Source: CAYSYN01 sp964447735 (lineage in GTDB: Bacteria; Patescibacteriota; Minisyncoccia; Minisyncoccales; GBS-2). From it: DNA of 23,499 nt. The stretch's first letter is position 1. Each line of letters starts with the position of its first letter. The stretch lies in assembly GCA_964447735.1 (NCBI GenBank), contig CAYUTJ010000008.1:1-23499 (forward strand). Direction: 5' to 3'. The notes below the pieces were generated by a model. The model did no database searches, was not told the origin of the DNA, and saw only the letters and a program-made list of their open reading frames with translations. Made by a program: the position numbers and the translations under genes. Shown piece by piece: positions 1-6,700 of the stretch.

Positions 1-283
1 GAGTTAAGTCTTTTTTTTCTAATTCTATTTTTCCTTGAGGTAAGAAATTAACAAAACTTTCAATAACTTTTTTTCTTATACAAATTTTTCCTTCATTTTC
101 CACTTTAGCTAATGTTTTCCAAAAAATTCCAGATTCTAGATCTGTTACATTTAAAATTAAAAAATTTTTTTCAGCTGTTACTAAAACATTCTCAAGAATA
201 GGAAGAGAAAATTTTTTAATTGGGATTTTTGAAATAATTTCAACTCCTTTTTTGAGCTTTTCAGTAAGTAAAGTTAGTTTCAT
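1..283 (-). CDS. dnaN: DNA polymerase III beta sliding clamp (N-terminal part)
   Basis: This is the first 94 codons of the beta clamp, the ring that tethers the replicative polymerase to DNA; the rest lies beyond the window edge. The translation begins MKLTLLTEKLKKGVEIISKI and continues with LPILENVLV, the pattern of clamp domain 1 (an N-terminal helix, then the 'LPIL.N.l' strand). It lies downstream of dnaA on the same strand, 105 bp away, the standard dnaA-dnaN order beside the origin. The ATG at 283 is the only good start; it has no clear Shine-Dalgarno sequence, but a -10-like hexamer sits six bases before it. The identity rests on this N-terminal pattern plus synteny. Confidence 0.88.
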   Translation of the reverse strand, partial: MKLTLLTEKLKKGVEIISKIPIKKFSLPILENVLVTAEKNFLILNVTDLESGIFWKTLAKVENEGKICIRKKVIESFVNFLPQGKIELEKKDLT

Positions 284-289
284 TTTAAA

Positions 290-295
290 TATATA
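290..295 (-). promoter_or_regulatory. Putative -10 element for dnaN (leaderless type)
   Basis: Read on the minus strand, TATATA is followed by six bases and then the dnaN ATG. No convincing -35 hexamer is seen at 16-18 bp. The spacing matches the promoters of dnaA, rpmH and prgI in this window, but such a hexamer is common by chance in AT-rich DNA. The rest of the 105 bp gap between dnaA and dnaN shows nothing else that I can support. Confidence 0.35.
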
Positions 296-388
296 ATTGT
301 TGTTGGTTTTGTGACTTTTTATTTTTCTTTCTTAATTCTAGAACAAATAAAGTGAGAAATAAAAGGGGAAAAGATTGGGATAAAAAAA

Positions 389-1738
389 TTAAGAAAAAAT
401 TCTGTTTCTTATTTGCTTTATTTCCTCAAATAATTCATCGTTTTTTTGCAGTTCCTTCCCAATTTTTTCACAAGCATGAATGACTGTTGTGTGATCTTTT
501 CCCCCAAATTTTCTAGCAATGAATGGAAAAGAGTATTTTAAGTCTTCCCTTAAAATGTACATTGCTACCTGTCTTGGTTTGACAATTTCCCTTCTTCTTG
601 AAGAAGAAAGAATTTCTTTTTCCGTGATCTCGTAGAAATCAGCTACGACTTTAATTACCTTTTTAAAGTTTGAAATTTTGGGTGTAGGAGAAATTAAAGT
701 TTTTAATAAGGTTTTGGCTATTTTCAAATCAATTTCTTTATTTTGAATTCGTGAATAGGCACAAAGGACGTTCAAGGCTCCTTCTAATTCTCTAATATTG
801 TTTTTAATGTTGGAGGCAATATAGTTTAGGATTTCATCTGAAAAATTTATTCCCCTCTCTTGCGATTTTAATTTTAAAATAGCGATTCTAGTTTCAAAGT
901 CTGGTAAGGAAATATCAGCAATCATTCCTCCTTCAAACCTTGACCTTAATCTTTCGGTCAAAGAAGGAATGGCTTTAGGAGGTCTATCTGAAGAAATTAC
1001 AATTTGCTTTCCTTTTTCGTAAAGAGAATTGAAAATATAGAAAAATTCTTCTTGAGTTTTCTCTTTTCCCGCTAAAAACTGAACATCATCTAAGATCAAA
1101 ACATCAATGTTTTGGAAACTAGATTTTAACTGTTCTATTTTTTTATTTTTGATTGAATTTATAATTTCAGAAACTAAAGAATTTACCGGAAGATATTTAA
1201 CAGTCAGTTTTTTGAATTTTTTAAAAATTTCATTGCCAATAGCTTGGAGAAGATGAGTTTTGCCCAATCCTACCCCTCCATAAACGAAAAGAGGATTGTA
1301 AACTTTTCCTGGATTTTCAACAACAGCCTGAGAAGCAGCATAGGCTAGTTCATTAAAGGAGCCCACGACAAAATTAGAAAAAGTATATCTTGGGTTTAGA
1401 TTAGTTTTCTCATTTATTTCTAAATTTAGAATTCCTAACTGAGGAGAAGCAATTTTATGAAAGTCAATTTTTTTTAAAACCCTTTCTTCCTCTTCTTTTC
1501 CTACCTTATATTCTATCCTCTTTACTCTGGGTTCTAAGTTTTTTAAAATCTTGAAAATTACTTTGTGATATTTTTGTTCTAACCACTCTTTGACGAAAGA
1601 GTTGGGAACTGAAATAATTACCTTTTCTTTTTCTAAAAAGGAAATTTTTGTATCTTTAAACCAAGTGGCAAAATTTGCCGGAGAGGTCATTAGTTGAATT
1701 TGGGCCAAAGTTGCTTGCCAGAGTTCCTCAGGAGTCAT
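389..1738 (-). CDS. dnaA: Chromosomal replication initiator DnaA
   Basis: AAA+ ATPase that binds origin DnaA boxes and melts DNA to start replication. All four domains are present in 449 aa, close to the usual 440-470. The N-terminal domain I covers roughly 1-80 (LWQATLAQIQ, FATWF). A short linker follows. The AAA+ core has Walker A GGVGLGKT at about 154-161, Walker B VLILDD at about 213-218, and a sensor region around SLTERLRSRFEGG. The C-terminal DNA-binding domain IV carries the signature KDHTTVIHACEKI near residue 425. It is transcribed leftward from a likely origin and away from rpmH. Its own promoter (1745-1772) lies so close to the ATG at 1738 that the mRNA would be essentially leaderless. 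Nothing looks truncated. Confidence 0.98.
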   Translation of the reverse strand: MTPEELWQATLAQIQLMTSPANFATWFKDTKISFLEKEKVIISVPNSFVKEWLEQKYHKVIFKILKNLEPRVKRIEYKVGKEEEERVLKKIDFHKIASPQLGILNLEINEKTNLNPRYTFSNFVVGSFNELAYAASQAVVENPGKVYNPLFVYGGVGLGKTHLLQAIGNEIFKKFKKLTVKYLPVNSLVSEIINSIKNKKIEQLKSSFQNIDVLILDDVQFLAGKEKTQEEFFYIFNSLYEKGKQIVISSDRPPKAIPSLTERLRSRFEGGMIADISLPDFETRIAILKLKSQERGINFSDEILNYIASNIKNNIRELEGALNVLCAYSRIQNKEIDLKIAKTLLKTLISPTPKISNFKKVIKVVADFYEITEKEILSSSRRREIVKPRQVAMYILREDLKYSFPFIARKFGGKDHTTVIHACEKIGKELQKNDELFEEIKQIRNRIFS

Positions 1739-1744
1739 AAAAAG

Positions 1745-1772
1745 ATTATAAAGTTTTACCAGGAAATATCAA
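1745..1772 (-). promoter_or_regulatory. dnaA promoter (TTGATA-N16-TATAAT)
   Basis: On the minus strand a TTGATA -35 (1767-1772, 5/6 to consensus), a 16 bp spacer and a perfect TATAAT -10 (1745-1750) are followed by exactly six bases and the dnaA ATG. Transcription would start at or next to the start codon, implying a leaderless dnaA mRNA. Confidence 0.65.
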
Positions 1773-1809
1773 GAATAAAGAAGTTGAAAACTTGTGGAAA
1801 GTATGTGAA

Positions 1810-1838
1810 TTGATTTTTAGATTCAAAAAAATTACAAT
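1810..1838 (+). promoter_or_regulatory. rpmH promoter (TTGATT-N17-TACAAT)
   Basis: TTGATT at 1810-1815 and TACAAT at 1833-1838 are separated by 17 bp. Six bases separate the -10 from the rpmH ATG at 1845, so the transcript should begin at about the start codon. It would drive the rpmH-rnpA-yidC-jag operon. Confidence 0.5.
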
Positions 1839-1844
1839 CAGAAA

Positions 1845-1964
1845 ATGGGTATTAGACATAAACCTAAAAAAAGAAAAAGAAAGAAAAAACACGGTTTCTT
1901 AAGAAGGAGCAAAAAGGTTTTGAAGAGAAGAAGAAAAAAAGGAAGATGGCGACTTTCCCATTGA
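1845..1964 (+). CDS. rpmH: 50S ribosomal protein L34
   Basis: A 39-residue, extremely basic protein whose core reads KRKRKKKHGFLRR, then VLKRRRKKGRWRLSH. This matches the L34 signature (K-R-x-H-G-F-x-x-R ... V-L-x-R-R-R-x-K-G-R-x-x-L). L34 is usually 44-46 aa; here the N-terminus is slightly shorter and there is no extension. The start ATG at 1845 lacks a Shine-Dalgarno sequence but sits six bases after a -10 hexamer. The last 19 bases overlap the start of rnpA in another frame. Position between dnaA and rnpA is the conserved bacterial arrangement. Confidence 0.95.
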   Translation: MGIRHKPKKRKRKKKHGFLRRSKKVLKRRRKKGRWRLSH

Positions 1965-2293
1965 GATTTTCTAGATTAGAAAGAAAAGAATTTAAAAAAG
2001 TTTTAAGAAAAGGAAAGAGTTTTAAAGAAAATTCTTTGGTAGCGAAAATATTAAAAGATCCAAAAGAAAGAAAGGTAAAAATTGGAATTTTGATTTCAAA
2101 GAAAGTTCTTAAAAAAGCAGTTGAAAGAAATAAATTAAAAAGAAGATTGAGAGAGATAGCGAGGATTAAAACAAAAGAGATTAAAGAAGGGATGAAAGTT
2201 GTTTTCATTCCCCTCTCGGGGATCGATCCAGAATTTAAAAATTTAAAAGATAAAGTTGAGAAAATTTTAAAGAAAGCAAAAATTTTGAAATGA
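1946..2293 (+). CDS. rnpA: Ribonuclease P protein component
   Basis: Protein subunit of RNase P, which assists the RNA subunit in cleaving 5' leaders from pre-tRNAs. The 115 aa length is typical. The N-terminus RFSRLERKEFKKVLRKGKSF matches the family start (R.....F..v...G). The RNA-binding signature appears as KKAVERNKLKRRLREIAR near residues 52-69, matching the 'RNR' motif. The start at 1946 lies inside the end of rpmH, so the two genes overlap by 19 bases. An AGGA stretch just before the ATG could help initiation. The stop overlaps the yidC start (ATGA). Confidence 0.96.
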   Translation: MATFPLRFSRLERKEFKKVLRKGKSFKENSLVAKILKDPKERKVKIGILISKKVLKKAVERNKLKRRLREIARIKTKEIKEGMKVVFIPLSGIDPEFKNLKDKVEKILKKAKILK

Positions 2294-2904
2294 ATTTTTT
2301 AATTAAAATTTACCAAACTATTTTTTATCAACCAATTTTTCATTTTCTTTCTTTTTTAGTAAGAACTTGGGGAGATTTTGGTTTAGCTATCATTTGTTTG
2401 ACATTTTTTGTAAGGTTAATTTTATTTCCGATCAATTTTCAAGTCTTAAAGAATGAACAAAAATTAAAAAAAATTCAAGAAAAAATATCAAAGATTAACA
2501 AGGATACTAAAGAGAACCCCCAAAAGAAAATAGAAAATTTAATTAAGATTTATAAAGAAGAGGGATTAAATCCCTTTTTTAACATTTTACTTTTGATAGT
2601 TCAATTTCCAATTCTTTTTTCCATATATCAGATTCTTAAAAATCCTTCTTCTCTTTCGTCCTCTCCTTTTTTTCTTGGGGTTTTTGATCTTTCAAAAATT
2701 AACCTAATTTTTCCTCTGTTAGCTTCAGTTTTATTAATTTTACCTGCTACAAGGAAAAAAATTACAGAAAGTTTTTTCATTTACTTTTCTGCTCTCTTTA
2801 CTTTTTTGATTTTGTTAAAACTTCCTTCTGCTATTTCTTTTTATATCTTTTTTAGTTATTTTTTTAGTATAATAGAAAGATTAATAGTTTTGAGAAAAAT
2901 ATGA
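2290..2904 (+). CDS. yidC: YidC/Oxa1 family membrane protein insertase
   Basis: Inserts proteins into the cytoplasmic membrane, alone or with SecYEG. The 204 aa length fits the short form that lacks the large periplasmic domain of Gram-negative YidC. Hydrophobic segments lie at about 30-50, 97-117, 136-153 and 162-196. The positively charged groove residue is visible as the Arg in FFVRLILFP near 41. A basic cytoplasmic hairpin follows (about 54-92, Lys-rich). It starts inside the rnpA stop and ends overlapping jag by four bases, so translation of rnpA-yidC-jag is probably coupled. It would also be the insertion route for the many small membrane proteins in this window. Confidence 0.95.
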   Translation: MNFLIKIYQTIFYQPIFHFLSFLVRTWGDFGLAIICLTFFVRLILFPINFQVLKNEQKLKKIQEKISKINKDTKENPQKKIENLIKIYKEEGLNPFFNILLLIVQFPILFSIYQILKNPSSLSSSPFFLGVFDLSKINLIFPLLASVLLILPATRKKITESFFIYFSALFTFLILLKLPSAISFYIFFSYFFSIIERLIVLRKI

Positions 2905-3344
2905 TTGATTTAGAACAAGCAAAAAAAGAAGCTATTTTGTTTTTCGAAAAATTAAATTTCAAAGCAAAATTAAAAAAAGCGAAGATAGAGAACGAAACAA
3001 TAATTTTAGATTTTGAAGTTGAAGATGCTGAGAATTTAGTTGGAGAAACTCTTTTTGAAATTCAGCATTTACTCAAAGCAATCTTAAAAAAGAAAACAAA
3101 AGAAAATTTTTATTTAGATTTAGATATCAACGATTATAAAAAAAAGAAGATAAAGTATTTGCAGGAATTAGCAAAATCTGTTGCTGATGAAGTGGCTTTA
3201 ACAAAAAAAGAAAAAATTTTAGATCCGATGCCAGCTTACGAAAGAAGAATCATTCATTTGATTTTAGCAGAGAGGCCAGACGTCACTACAGAAAGTATTG
3301 GTAAAGAGCCAAACAGAAGAGTCGTTATTAAACCCTATCCTTAA
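2901..3344 (+). CDS. jag: KH-R3H RNA-binding protein Jag/KhpB
   Basis: A small RNA-binding protein conserved next to yidC. The 147 aa hold a KH-like domain (about 1-75, with DFEVEDAENLVGETLFEIQHLL occupying the usual GxxG position in degenerate form) and a C-terminal R3H domain (about 85-147). The latter is shown by PAYERRIIHLIL followed by TTESIGKEPNRRVVI. The N-terminal Jag_N domain found in Firmicutes is absent. In other bacteria KhpB binds RNA broadly and influences envelope synthesis; the role here is inferred. It converges on the VirB4 gene with a two-base gap and no visible terminator between them. Confidence 0.93.
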   Translation: MIDLEQAKKEAILFFEKLNFKAKLKKAKIENETIILDFEVEDAENLVGETLFEIQHLLKAILKKKTKENFYLDLDINDYKKKKIKYLQELAKSVADEVALTKKEKILDPMPAYERRIIHLILAERPDVTTESIGKEPNRRVVIKPYP

Positions 3345-3346
3345 AA

Positions 3347-5116
3347 TTATCTTTTTGCCATCAAGATCTTTGAAATTTCTTCTGGAGAAGTAGTTATAAT
3401 TTGATCTTCAATGTAAGAAGCAACAACTTTCATTAAAACATGTTTTTGGCCAGCAAAGAAAATTCCTTGTCCAATTTCACATTCTAAAAGCAAATATTTT
3501 TCTTCATCAGTTAAATTAAAAGTTTTTTGGACAATATCAATAGTAGCTGGAGATTGTTTAAACAGAATTTGGATTGAAGAGTTAGTAATTATTGGTTGGC
3601 CGTACATTGATTTCATAAAATCGTTAACATCTTGGGTAATCGTTGTTACTCCCAACCAATATTTTCTTCCTCTTTTGCACATTCCAAACAAAAATGAAGC
3701 TCCATCTTCTTCTTTCATTATCCACCAAGCTTCATCAACGACCAAAAATCTCTTTTTTAAAGAGGAACGAACTTGATTCCAGACGTATCTCAAAATTAAA
3801 AACATAGCCACTGGCCTTAGCTCATCTTCCATATCTCTTATTCCAAAGACAACTAGGGGTTTGTCTAAGGAAACATTTGTTGGTTGGTTGAAAAATTTTG
3901 CAAAAGTTCCTCTTGTGTATCTTCTCAATCTTCTGAGCAGAGATTCTGCTCCTTCCATTCCTTCCAAGACTCTTTCTAAATCTTCCAACAGAGGAACTCT
4001 TTGCTTCCAGAGAGAAGGGTCTGTCTGGGGGGTAATGTCTCTTGCTGCATAAGTTTCTGTTAAGGCTTTATCCATGATAGCATCCTCTTCAGGAGTCATT
4101 CCTCCTAGCATAATTCTCATTAAACCCACCAAATTAATCACGTTAGATCTTAAAACATCCTCTGGGTTTTCATCAGGTCTTGGAGTTGGCAAATCTAAAG
4201 GATTGATATGATGGGGCGAAGCTAGAGAAATATTAATAAAAGACCCTCCAACTGCATCGGCCAATTTTTTATATTCATTTTCAGGATCGATAACAATTAC
4301 CTCAACTCCTTGCATTAGAGATCTTAAAATATCGAGTTTTGTAAAATAGCTCTTTCCGCTTCCTGACTTCCCAAAAACTACCATATTGGCATTTTCCATT
4401 GAAAACCTATCAAACAAAATTAAAGAATTATTATGAAGGTTTATTCCATACAAAATTCCATCGTTTGAACTTAAATCAAAAGAGACAAAAGGAAAAGTTG
4501 AAGATAGGGGACCCGTATTCATTGAAGTTAAATCTCCCAACCTATCTAAACCGTAGGGAGCAGTACTGGTGAAACCTTCTCTTTGTCTATAAAGAGCAGG
4601 TTTAATGTAAACCAATTTTGCTTCTAGAATTGATCTCAAGGTAGTTTCTAAATCTTTTAACTCTTTTTCAGAATTAGCATAGACTGTGAGATAAATTCCA
4701 AGTTTAAACATTCTTTCTTGACCAGTTTGGAGTCTATCCCTTAAGGTTTCCAAATCTCTGTAAGCTGTTTCTAAAGAAGGATCTCTAATTAATCCCTTCT
4801 CTTCCCTTTCTGAAATTTCAGCTGCAATCTCTGTCACTTTTTTCATTAATTGTTTCAAAGCGTATTCTGATTCCATTGGGAAAATGTGAAAGGCAATGTC
4901 CATTGGGCAATCTAAATTAATGATTGAAGAAAACCAGCCAGTGCTTAAATATCTGGGATAGGAGAAAATATAGTAAGTTCTCGCATATCTTTCGCCAATC
5001 TTGAAATAACTTGGGCTTAAAACAATGGAAGGAGGAGCGATAATATCTTTTACAGTGACAGGAATTCTTTCAAATATTTTTTCTTCTTTTTTCTTTTTAA
5101 AAAATGGTAATATCAT
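3347..5116 (-). CDS. VirB4/TraC-family type IV secretion ATPase
   Basis: Energises type IV secretion or conjugative pilus assembly at the cytoplasmic face of the membrane. The 589 aa protein has an N-terminal mixed domain (about 1-235) and a RecA-like motor. Walker A is GKSGSGKS at about 249-256, followed by VIVIDPENEYKKLADAVGG. Walker B is RFLVVDEAWW at about 456-465, and the C-terminal TTITQDVNDF motif is typical of VirB4. It starts four bases inside the preceding TraC-like gene (ATGA overlap). In other bacteria the N-terminal part resolved into the 205 aa neighbour is fused to this ATPase; here they are separate genes. No relaxase or VirD4 is nearby, so the transported substrate is unknown. 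Confidence 0.93.
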   Translation of the reverse strand: MILPFFKKKKEEKIFERIPVTVKDIIAPPSIVLSPSYFKIGERYARTYYIFSYPRYLSTGWFSSIINLDCPMDIAFHIFPMESEYALKQLMKKVTEIAAEISEREEKGLIRDPSLETAYRDLETLRDRLQTGQERMFKLGIYLTVYANSEKELKDLETTLRSILEAKLVYIKPALYRQREGFTSTAPYGLDRLGDLTSMNTGPLSSTFPFVSFDLSSNDGILYGINLHNNSLILFDRFSMENANMVVFGKSGSGKSYFTKLDILRSLMQGVEVIVIDPENEYKKLADAVGGSFINISLASPHHINPLDLPTPRPDENPEDVLRSNVINLVGLMRIMLGGMTPEEDAIMDKALTETYAARDITPQTDPSLWKQRVPLLEDLERVLEGMEGAESLLRRLRRYTRGTFAKFFNQPTNVSLDKPLVVFGIRDMEDELRPVAMFLILRYVWNQVRSSLKKRFLVVDEAWWIMKEEDGASFLFGMCKRGRKYWLGVTTITQDVNDFMKSMYGQPIITNSSIQILFKQSPATIDIVQKTFNLTDEEKYLLLECEIGQGIFFAGQKHVLMKVVASYIEDQIITTSPEEISKILMAKR

Positions 5117-5730
5117 GTTGTTAACTCTGGTGGAATTTCTGGATAATAACCAACTTCAGCTTCTTGAGGATGATAAAAACTCCAAAAAAGCTCTATTAAT
5201 TCAAGAGTATTTAAAGGCGTACATTGCAAACCACATCTTTTCAATCCCATGGCCACAAAATCTAACCTTTGCCAAAGTTGAGTTTTCGCTTTTTCAAACA
5301 ATTCATCAGTTAAAGAAACAGTTTGTTTTTTTCCTGCCAAAATTTCAGAAGGATAAAAAGGAACGATTACGAAGAAATTTTTAGTGTAAATATCTCCTTT
5401 CCCAACCAAACTCTGAATGAATTTTCTATATTCTCTTGTTTGATATCTCAGCAATTCTGTGGGTTGTTTTTCTTCCAATCCTTTTATTTTTTCAATGTAT
5501 CCTGTAATATTGACCCTTCTTGATTGAATTAAAATTTGAATCGGAAAATCTAAAGAATTTAAGAAATTTTGGAATTGATAAATGATTGCTGCTTGTTCTT
5601 CTTCTGATTTTAAAGCAAAGTTGATTGAAGAAACCATCAAAACACCTCTTAAAGTTCTATCTCTTAAGATGACCACGCCTTCCTTAATGTTCTCTATTTC
5701 TAAAAATCTTTGGGTTGGAGCTGCTGGCAT
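5113..5730 (-). CDS. TraC-like domain protein (separate N-terminal module of VirB4)
   Basis: A 205 aa soluble protein with the pattern of the TraC/VirB4 N-terminal domain. FLEIENIKEGVVILRD and LRGVLMVSSINFAL are followed by an all-alpha/beta region with IQILIQSRRVNITGYIEKI and YTKNFFVIVPF. Its position between PrgI and VirB4 supports this. An AAGGAG Shine-Dalgarno sequence ends about 11 bases before the ATG. The stop overlaps the VirB4 start by four bases, so the two are probably made in fixed ratio and act as one machine. Both genes are open across their full lengths with a regular ATGA junction, which argues against a frameshifted single gene. Its biochemical role is inferred from family and context. 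Confidence 0.82.
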   Translation of the reverse strand: MPAAPTQRFLEIENIKEGVVILRDRTLRGVLMVSSINFALKSEEEQAAIIYQFQNFLNSLDFPIQILIQSRRVNITGYIEKIKGLEEKQPTELLRYQTREYRKFIQSLVGKGDIYTKNFFVIVPFYPSEILAGKKQTVSLTDELFEKAKTQLWQRLDFVAMGLKRCGLQCTPLNTLELIELFWSFYHPQEAEVGYYPEIPPELTT

Positions 5731-5733
5731 GTT

Positions 5734-6135
5734 TTAAAAAACTCCTTTTCTTGACTTTATTTTTGTAATTTGGCTTTCTTTTTTCATAGCATAAAGAGGC
5801 TTTTTTTGTTCAACTTTCACTTCTTTGGTAAAAGTTTTTATTAACATTTTTTCTTTTCTTTTCCAAAAATAAGTTTTGGGGAAAAGATTGTATTTTAAAA
5901 AATCTGCAATGAAAGTTGGCAAAAACCTTCCTCCAACTTTTACAAAGGCTAAAACAATTCCTATTGCATTTAGGGGAAAACAAATTAAAAAGAATTTCCA
6001 AAAATTTTTTTGTCCCCAAAACAACCACAAAAAAAGGGTAATTGCTCCCGGCACTCCAACAAAAATAAACTGTTTCAATGTTAGAGGGCCAACGACCGGA
6101 GTTTCCCTTTCAATTTGAGGGACAACAAACCTCAT
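5734..6135 (-). CDS. PrgI-family membrane protein (VirB3-like)
   Basis: A 133 aa small membrane protein. The N-terminus MRFVVPQIERETPVVGPLTLKQF resembles the PrgI family of Gram-positive conjugation systems. Two hydrophobic helices follow (about 26-43 and 47-66), then FLPTFIADFLKYNLFPKTYFWKR and a basic tail. PrgI proteins are thought to play the VirB3 part, linking the ATPase to the membrane channel. It lies immediately upstream of the TraC-like gene with a three-base gap. A promoter inside the end of the preceding gene (6142-6170) places transcription start at its ATG, so part of the operon could be expressed independently. Confidence 0.82.
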   Translation of the reverse strand: MRFVVPQIERETPVVGPLTLKQFIFVGVPGAITLFLWLFWGQKNFWKFFLICFPLNAIGIVLAFVKVGGRFLPTFIADFLKYNLFPKTYFWKRKEKMLIKTFTKEVKVEQKKPLYAMKKESQITKIKSRKGVF

Positions 6136-6141
6136 CTTTCA

Positions 6142-6170
6142 ATTGTAACATTATCATTCCTCTTTCTCAA
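6142..6170 (-). promoter_or_regulatory. Internal promoter for prgI (TTGAGA-N17-TACAAT)
   Basis: On the minus strand TTGAGA (6165-6170, 5/6) and TACAAT (6142-6147, 5/6) are 17 bp apart. Exactly six bases then precede the PrgI-family ATG at 6135. The -35 lies in the end of the upstream coding region. A leaderless start is implied. Confidence 0.5.
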
Positions 6171-6582
6171 TCGGTTCTCGGTAAATATCCACTTTTGGTG
6201 GAGTTGAAGGTTTTCTTTCAAGAGTTATTTTTTCAATTTCTTTTTTCTCTTCTGAGACAACTTCAGGTTTGTACAATTTCGTAAGATAGATCCTTACAGG
6301 ATGAAAAATAAACATTTCAATTTCTCTTCTTATTTTCTTTGCTTTTTCTTCATCAATGTTGAGTTCAGTTTTTAATTTTTCTTTTAAATCTTCAGGATTC
6401 AAAAGTCCCATCAAAACTCTTCCTACTAATTTTGCTAATTTTGAGATATCTTCAATTTCATTTCTATCTGCAATATCCCAAATAGACTCTGCAGTTTTTT
6501 CAGAAAAAATAGCCTCTTTTAATTCTTCTGGAAGTTTTTCGTAAATTTTCCAAAGTTGTTCTTTTGAATATTCTTCTAACAT
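6154..6582 (-). CDS. Conserved hypothetical protein of the type IV secretion locus
   Basis: I do not recognise a named domain. The 142 aa protein is soluble, charged and predicted helical. It begins MLEEYSKEQLWKIYEKLPEE, and a middle region around DISKLAKLVGRVLMGLLNPE resembles a small helical bundle. The proline- and glutamate-rich tail looks disordered. It has no signal peptide or membrane segment. It is first in the operon with PrgI, the TraC-like protein and VirB4, and follows a strong promoter at 6594-6622, so it probably serves the secretion machine at the cytoplasmic side, possibly as an ATPase accessory or regulator. That role is inference from position only. Confidence 0.75.
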   Translation of the reverse strand: MLEEYSKEQLWKIYEKLPEELKEAIFSEKTAESIWDIADRNEIEDISKLAKLVGRVLMGLLNPEDLKEKLKTELNIDEEKAKKIRREIEMFIFHPVRIYLTKLYKPEVVSEEKKEIEKITLERKPSTPPKVDIYREPIEKEE

Positions 6583-6593
6583 TTTGATTTTTT

Positions 6594-6622
6594 ATTATAC
6601 ATTTCTGCTTTTAAAGAGTAAA
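6594..6622 (-). promoter_or_regulatory. Promoter of the small-protein/prgI/traC/virB4 operon
   Basis: On the minus strand TTTACT (6617-6622) and a perfect TATAAT (6594-6599) are 17 bp apart. The ATG at 6582 follows 11 bases after the -10, leaving a leader of only about four to six bases. It is back to back with the SPFH-gene promoter. Confidence 0.65.
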
Positions 6623-6629
6623 TATTACC

Positions 6630-6658
6630 TTGACAAATCTGTTTCATCCCAGCATAAT
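6630..6658 (+). promoter_or_regulatory. Strong sigma70-type promoter of the SPFH gene
   Basis: A perfect TTGACA (6630-6635), a 17 bp spacer and CATAAT (6653-6658, 5/6) form a near-consensus promoter. Transcription would start near 6665, giving about 36 bases of leader. A strong Shine-Dalgarno AAAGGAGAG at 6686-6694 stands about eight bases before the TTG start. This gene is therefore leadered, in contrast to many neighbours. Confidence 0.75.
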
Positions 6659-6700
6659 TAAGATAGCATTTTAAATTAAGCCAATAAAGGAGAGAGAAAA

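Larger units (their letters stand above)
1739..1844. other. Probable origin of replication (oriC) between dnaA and rpmH
   Basis: This is a 106 bp AT-rich gap between divergent dnaA and rpmH, the classic bacterial origin position. It contains two DnaA-box-like sequences in the same orientation, TGTGGAAAG at 1793-1801 and TGTGAATTG at 1804-1812. They start 11 bp apart (one helical turn), and each is about 7/9 to the TGTGNATAA consensus. They lie between the two divergent promoters. No perfect DnaA box is present, and the array is shorter than a typical origin, so further boxes may lie elsewhere. The call rests mainly on synteny. Confidence 0.55.

Noticed and set aside
1864..2208. Minus-strand ORF of 114 aa rich in Phe, Leu and Ser
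   Set aside because: It is the antisense of rpmH/rnpA; its composition simply mirrors Lys/Glu-rich coding sequence in an AT-rich genome. Other antisense ORFs opposite dnaA, pnp, comM and the coiled-coil gene were dropped for the same reason.
3347..5730. VirB4 gene broken by a frameshift into two parts
   Set aside because: Both parts are complete open frames with a regular ATGA overlap, the first has a good Shine-Dalgarno sequence, and separate TraC-like and VirB4 genes are the arrangement I would expect in this kind of bacterium.
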